Origin: Candidatus Polarisedimenticola svalbardensis
Lineage (GTDB): Bacteria; Acidobacteriota; Polarisedimenticolia; Polarisedimenticolales; Polarisedimenticolaceae
Assembly (NCBI GenBank): GCA_014764515.1
Contig: JACXWD010000019.1
Location: forward strand, 1 to 56,960
DNA length: 56,960 nucleotides
Direction of reading: 5' to 3'
In this document: positions 54,579 through 56,960 of the stretch, piece after piece
How positions within the stretch are numbered: position 1 is the stretch's first letter
Layout: each line of letters opens with the position of its first letter
Made by a program: the position numbers and the translations under genes
Notes under the pieces: generated by a model
Told to the model about the DNA's origin: nothing
Databases searched by the model: none
What the model saw: the letters and a program-made list of their open reading frames with translations, nothing else

Positions 54579-55655
54579 ATGAAGACATATACCATCGGCG
54601 ACCTCCCCGGAGACGGAATCGGCCCCGAGGTTCAGGCTGAAGGACTCAAGGTCCTGGACGCCGTATCGAAAATCCACGATTTCAAGTACGAACTGGTGCC
54701 GTATCCCCATAGCGGTGAGCATTACCTCAAGACCGGTGAGCTGATCACCGACGCCATCATCGACCAGTGGCGGGGCCTGGACGCCGTCCTTCTGGGCGCC
54801 ATCGGCCACCCGGAAGTGGAGACCGGCCTGGTTGAGCGCTCGGTGATCCTGGGGCTGCGGTTCGGCCTGGACCTGTACATCAACCTGCGTCCGATCAAGC
54901 TGTACTCCGAGCACCTCTGCCCCCTCAAGGGCAAAGGGCCCGAACATATCGACTTCACCGTGATCCGGGAGAACACCGAGGGTATCTACTCCCAGATCGG
55001 TGGCCATCTGAAAAAGAACACCCCGGACGAGGTCGCCATCGTCAACGGGATCTACACCTGGAAAGGTTGCGAGCGTGCCTCCCGCTACGCCTTCGAAGTC
55101 GCCGACCAGCGGGCCGCGCTGCGAGGCGACGGCAAGCCGCCGACGGTGACCCTGGTGGACAAGGCCAACGCCATCCGGCCCCACGACATCTGGACCCGTG
55201 CGTTCGCCGAAGTGGCGAAGGATTTCCCCGACACGAAAACCGATCATGCCTATGTGGACGCCTGCTGCATGTGGATGGTGAAGAACCCGGAGTGGTTCGA
55301 CGTCATCGTCACCACCAACCTGTTCGGCGACATCATCACCGACCTGGGCGCCATGATCCAGGGTGGCATGGGTATCGCCGCATCCGGCAACATCCACCCC
55401 GGCAAGACTTCCATGTTCGAACCGATCCACGGCTCGGCTCCGAAATATGCCGGCAAGAACGTGGCATGCCCCCTGGGATCGGTATCGGCAGTCTCCATGA
55501 TGCTGGACTTCCTGGGCGAGACGGAAGCAGCGGCCCGTGTAGAGAAAGCGGTTGGAGCACTCCTCACCAGCGGCAAAGTCCCCTCGGCCGACGCCCGCAG
55601 CGGCATCTCTACTTCCGACATGGGCGACATGGTGCTGGAGATGCTGGAGAAGTAG
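54579..55655 (+). CDS. leuB: LeuB-family isopropylmalate/isocitrate dehydrogenase
   Basis: 358-residue NAD(P)-dependent beta-decarboxylating dehydrogenase. GGGAG stands 7 nt before the ATG. It has the N-terminal [20 protein letters not shown], the substrate loop [34 protein letters not shown], the Lys and Asp sites in [13 protein letters not shown], and the metal site [20 protein letters not shown], followed by [14 protein letters not shown]. This resembles 3-isopropylmalate dehydrogenase (leucine synthesis, third step). The closely related tartrate, homoisocitrate or isocitrate enzymes are not excluded because the substrate loop is not fully diagnostic. No other leucine gene is in the window. 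It is the last gene before the cassette region. Confidence 0.85.
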   Translation: MKTYTIGDLPGDGIGPEVQAEGLKVLDAVSKIHDFKYELVPYPHSGEHYLKTGELITDAIIDQWRGLDAVLLGAIGHPEVETGLVERSVILGLRFGLDLYINLRPIKLYSEHLCPLKGKGPEHIDFTVIRENTEGIYSQIGGHLKKNTPDEVAIVNGIYTWKGCERASRYAFEVADQRAALRGDGKPPTVTLVDKANAIRPHDIWTRAFAEVAKDFPDTKTDHAYVDACCMWMVKNPEWFDVIVTTNLFGDIITDLGAMIQGGMGIAASGNIHPGKTSMFEPIHGSAPKYAGKNVACPLGSVSAVSMMLDFLGETEAAARVEKAVGALLTSGKVPSADARSGISTSDMGDMVLEMLEK

Positions 55656-55844
55656 CTTCTCCCGCCCCGCCGGTACCGCGTAACTTCTTAGCTCCCGGAG
55701 GATGCCCAGGTATCCATGTGTCCGGAGCTGCGCTGCCGTCGTGGACCATTTCGGTACACTTGGCACTTTTCCTCGCAGTATAATCAGGTGAGATATACAG
55801 AACTTGCGAAGCAGTTTAATCCTGCAAGCAATTCAGCTGCATAC
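55656..55844. other. Boundary region between leuB and the cassette array
   Basis: A 189-bp segment with falling GC content. It holds no convincing gene; an 83-codon frame that starts at 55716 and crosses the attC-like site has no recognisable sequence. A TATAAT occurs at 55779-55784 on the plus strand, without a good -35 at proper distance. No integrase gene or clear attI is seen. This is likely where the cassette array joins the chromosome. Confidence 0.4.
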
Positions 55845-55950
55845 GCCAAACTGTTGAGTGTTAGATGGTTCTACATAACCACAATTCGAATAGGCAAAAC
55901 CTGCAAGATCCCTATCCTGCATCACTTGCCCAATTCATCTCACGTTAGGC
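55845..55950 (+). other. Putative integron attC site, imperfect
   Basis: The right end is GTTAGGC (55944-55950), the standard inner core R'. The left end is GCCAAAC (55845-55851), one mismatch from its complement GCCTAAC. Inside, GTGTTAGATGGTT on the left and AATTCATCTCAC on the right can partly pair if two T are left unpaired. The length (106 bp) lies in the normal attC range. Because the left core is imperfect, this call is less certain than the one at 56238. Confidence 0.45.
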
Positions 55951-55982
55951 AATGCGCGACTCGCTAAAGAAGGGGAGTACTG

Positions 55983-56192
55983 ATGGATTCTGACCGGAAA
56001 ATGAGAGTTGCACGAATCATTGGATTTTTCTGTTTGGCGGCAGGGACGTTGAATCTCGCAGTTGTAGCCCTGCTATTTATTCAGGGTCAACGACTGCCGG
56101 CTTCGGCTGTTCTGGTAACCGGTCTCGTTGCGTTATCGGGCGGTATCTTCATGTTGGCCTTGGCCAAGCAGAAGCCACCTTCTGGGAGTTAG
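55983..56192 (+). CDS. Small two-helix membrane protein, integron cassette
   Basis: 69-residue protein with GGGGAG 6 nt before its ATG. Two hydrophobic stretches are visible: ARIIGFFCLAAGTLNLAVVA with LLFIQ, and ASAVLVTGLVALSGGIFMLA, joined by a short polar loop and flanked by charged ends (MDSDRKMR and KQKPPSG). It has no recognisable family or motif. It lies between two attC sites, so it is the single gene of a cassette, 32 nt after one core site and 45 nt before the next. Small membrane proteins of unknown role are common in such cassettes. Confidence 0.65.
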   Translation: MDSDRKMRVARIIGFFCLAAGTLNLAVVALLFIQGQRLPASAVLVTGLVALSGGIFMLALAKQKPPSGS

Positions 56193-56237
56193 GGCTGCAT
56201 GTGGGATAAGAGGCCAAGGAGCTGGGCTGGTTTGATT

Positions 56238-56334
56238 GCCTAACAAGAGCTTCCAGCCGACGAGGCCGCTCGTCACGCCCTTGGCGGGGCCAAGGGCGCG
56301 CCAATCGTCCTCGCAGCTGAAGCCAACGTTAGGC
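56238..56334 (+). other. Integron attC recombination site
   Basis: A 97-bp imperfect palindrome from GCCTAAC (R'', 56238-56244) to GTTAGGC (R', 56328-56334). The inner arms are AGCTTCCAGC near the left and GCTGAAGC near the right; they pair except for one unpaired C in the left arm, the extrahelical base that marks attC sites and sets orientation. CGACGAGG and CCTCG extend the stem, and the centre holds a further CGCCCTTGG/CCAAGGGCG hairpin. Recombination would occur at G/TTAGGC. It ends one cassette and begins the brnTA cassette. Confidence 0.85.
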
Positions 56335-56349
56335 GCACGTTAGAAGTAC

Positions 56350-56378
56350 TTGACTAATAACTACAATGTAGTTATATT
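56350..56378 (+). promoter_or_regulatory. brnTA promoter overlapped by a 19-bp palindromic operator
   Basis: TTGACT (56350-56355) and TATATT (56373-56378) are separated by 17 nt, a near-consensus sigma-70 promoter. A perfect 19-bp palindrome lies at 56357-56375: ATAACTACA, a central A, then TGTAGTTAT. It covers the spacer and half of the -10, the position expected for repression by the BrnA antitoxin. The predicted transcription start falls at or next to the brnT ATG (56385), so the brnT mRNA may be leaderless, and no ribosome-binding site is present. The promoter lies inside the cassette, so expression does not need an integron promoter. Confidence 0.75.
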
Positions 56379-56384
56379 GCTGTT

Positions 56385-56681
56385 ATGAGCGACCTGCAGT
56401 TCGTCTGGGACTCGCGGAAGGCCAAGAGCAACGCTAAGAAGCATGGCGTCACCTTCGAAGAGGCTGAGACCGTCTTTTTCGACGAGAGTGCTCTCTTGCT
56501 CGCTGACCCCGATCATTCGGAAGAGGAAGATCGGTTTATCCTTCTGGGTGCCAGCGCGCGTCTCCGCCTGTTGGTCGTATGTCACTGCTACCGCGAATCC
56601 GAATCGACGATTCGATTGTTCAGTGCGAGAAAAGCCGATCGTGAAGAGCGTCGGCAGTACAAGGAACGGTGTCGACCATGA
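56385..56681 (+). CDS. brnT: BrnT-family ribonuclease toxin
   Basis: 98-residue type II toxin of the BrnT family (RelE-like fold), an mRNA-cleaving ribonuclease that slows translation. It has the family start FVWDSRKAKSNAKKHGVTFE with EEAETVFFDE, then DPDHSEEEDRFILLGASAR and the C-terminal RLFSARKADREERRQYK, whose Arg/Lys/Glu/Arg residues belong to the active-site region of the family. Length is normal. The stop overlaps the antitoxin gene (ATGA), so both are co-translated. It is carried in an integron cassette, where toxin-antitoxin pairs help keep the array in place. Codon use and GC appear lower than in the chromosome to the left. Confidence 0.92.
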   Translation: MSDLQFVWDSRKAKSNAKKHGVTFEEAETVFFDESALLLADPDHSEEEDRFILLGASARLRLLVVCHCYRESESTIRLFSARKADREERRQYKERCRP

Positions 56682-56896
56682 AAAAGAGTTACGATTTCTC
56701 TCAGGCGAAACGAAACCCGTATGCGAAGCGGCTCAAGCAGCAAATCACGATTCGCTTGGACAAGCCGACTATTCAGTACTTCAAGGATTTGTCAGAAGAA
56801 TCGGGGATTCCGTATCAGACTTTGATCAATTTGTACCTTCGAGATTGTGCGGTATCAGAACGCAAGCTTTCGATGCGTTGGAAAACAAGCGCGTGA
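56678..56896 (+). CDS. brnA: BrnA-family antitoxin (ribbon-helix-helix)
   Basis: 72-residue antitoxin that binds BrnT and represses the operon. ATG 56678 is chosen over an upstream in-frame ATG because it overlaps the brnT stop. The N-terminus (MKKSYDFSQAKRNPYAKRLK) is the toxin-binding segment, followed by a ribbon-helix-helix DNA-binding domain: QITIRLDKPTIQYFKDLSEE, GIPYQTLINLYLRDC. The 19-bp palindrome upstream of brnT is its likely operator. It ends 8 nt before the partial attC-like site. Confidence 0.9.
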   Translation: MKKSYDFSQAKRNPYAKRLKQQITIRLDKPTIQYFKDLSEESGIPYQTLINLYLRDCAVSERKLSMRWKTSA

Positions 56897-56903
56897 AAGC
56901 GGC

Positions 56904-56960
56904 GCCTAACACTTATAAGGCCCTCCTGAGTCAAGGCGCAAAAGTTTCCGACTGACTCTG
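56904..56960 (+). other. Partial integron attC site running off the window
   Basis: GCCTAAC at 56904-56910 is an outer core site like the one at 56238. It follows the brnA stop (56896) by 7 nt, as expected for the 3' end of a cassette. The matching GTTAGGC-type core would lie 60-140 bp downstream and is outside the window, so pairing cannot be checked. It suggests that more cassettes follow. Confidence 0.6.

Noticed and set aside
55860-55866. Extra attC core site GTTAGAT
   Set aside because: It fits the degenerate core, but no partner core with pairing arms is visible upstream; it more likely belongs to the inner arm of the 55845-55950 site.
55716-55967. 83-codon open frame on the plus strand
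   Set aside because: It crosses the attC-like site, has no ribosome-binding site or recognisable sequence, and looks like chance.

Overview
The window is GC-rich, densely packed bacterial chromosome, coding on both strands, with many ATGA/GTGA stop-start overlaps. It is dominated by aerobic respiration genes: an alternative complex III (ACIII), a caa3-type oxidase and a cbb3-type oxidase with fused CcoN and CcoO, followed by secreted proteases, a PilT-like ATPase and Trk potassium uptake. This set resembles Gram-negative lineages such as Acidobacteriota or a neighbouring phylum. That placement is an inference from gene content only; no rRNA or tRNA gene was recognised in the window.

Layout. 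1-4001 (minus): tripartite RND efflux pump (permease cut by the window edge, adaptor, outer-membrane factor) led by a TetR regulator with a strong promoter. 4126-9083: lipoprotein amidohydrolase, a methyltransferase, then an alpha/beta hydrolase and an FAD monooxygenase. Between the convergent methyltransferase and hydrolase genes sits a 308-bp element with 37-bp inverted ends and a 75-nt central hairpin. 9180-10843 (minus): ferrochelatase and a SCO copper chaperone, divergent from the respiratory block. 11214-19089 (plus): ACIII genes actA, actB, an actC-actD fusion, actE, actF and a small membrane protein. 19097-26847: SCO, caa3 oxidase subunits II-I-III-IV, an extra subunit III-like protein, a convergent DUF3179 gene and heme A synthase. 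26893-35340: a 25-bp palindrome, then ccoNO-ccoQ-ccoP-ccoG-ccoH-(TauE/SafE-like)-ccoI-ccoS.

35598-47891: secreted S8 protease with a MopE-like motif, a conserved membrane protein, an ATP-grasp/enolase-superfamily gene pair, a PilT-like ATPase, a sulfatase-like protein with TPRs and a 1566-residue secreted zinc protease. 48068-55655: trkA-trkH, a PilZ-like protein, a membrane-TPR protein, YqeY, a secreted protein and a LeuB-family dehydrogenase. 55656-56960: lower GC, with integron attC sites flanking a small membrane-protein cassette and a brnT-brnA toxin-antitoxin cassette. No integrase gene is visible, so this looks like a cassette cluster lacking its integrase, or one edge of a larger array.

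How the genes work together. Quinol is oxidised by ACIII, which passes electrons to c-type cytochromes and the caa3 oxidase; the cbb3 oxidase offers a high-affinity branch. Ferrochelatase, heme A synthase, two SCO proteins, the CcoI copper ATPase and CcoG/H/S supply heme and copper and assemble the enzymes. Heme O synthase (ctaB) was not found in the window.
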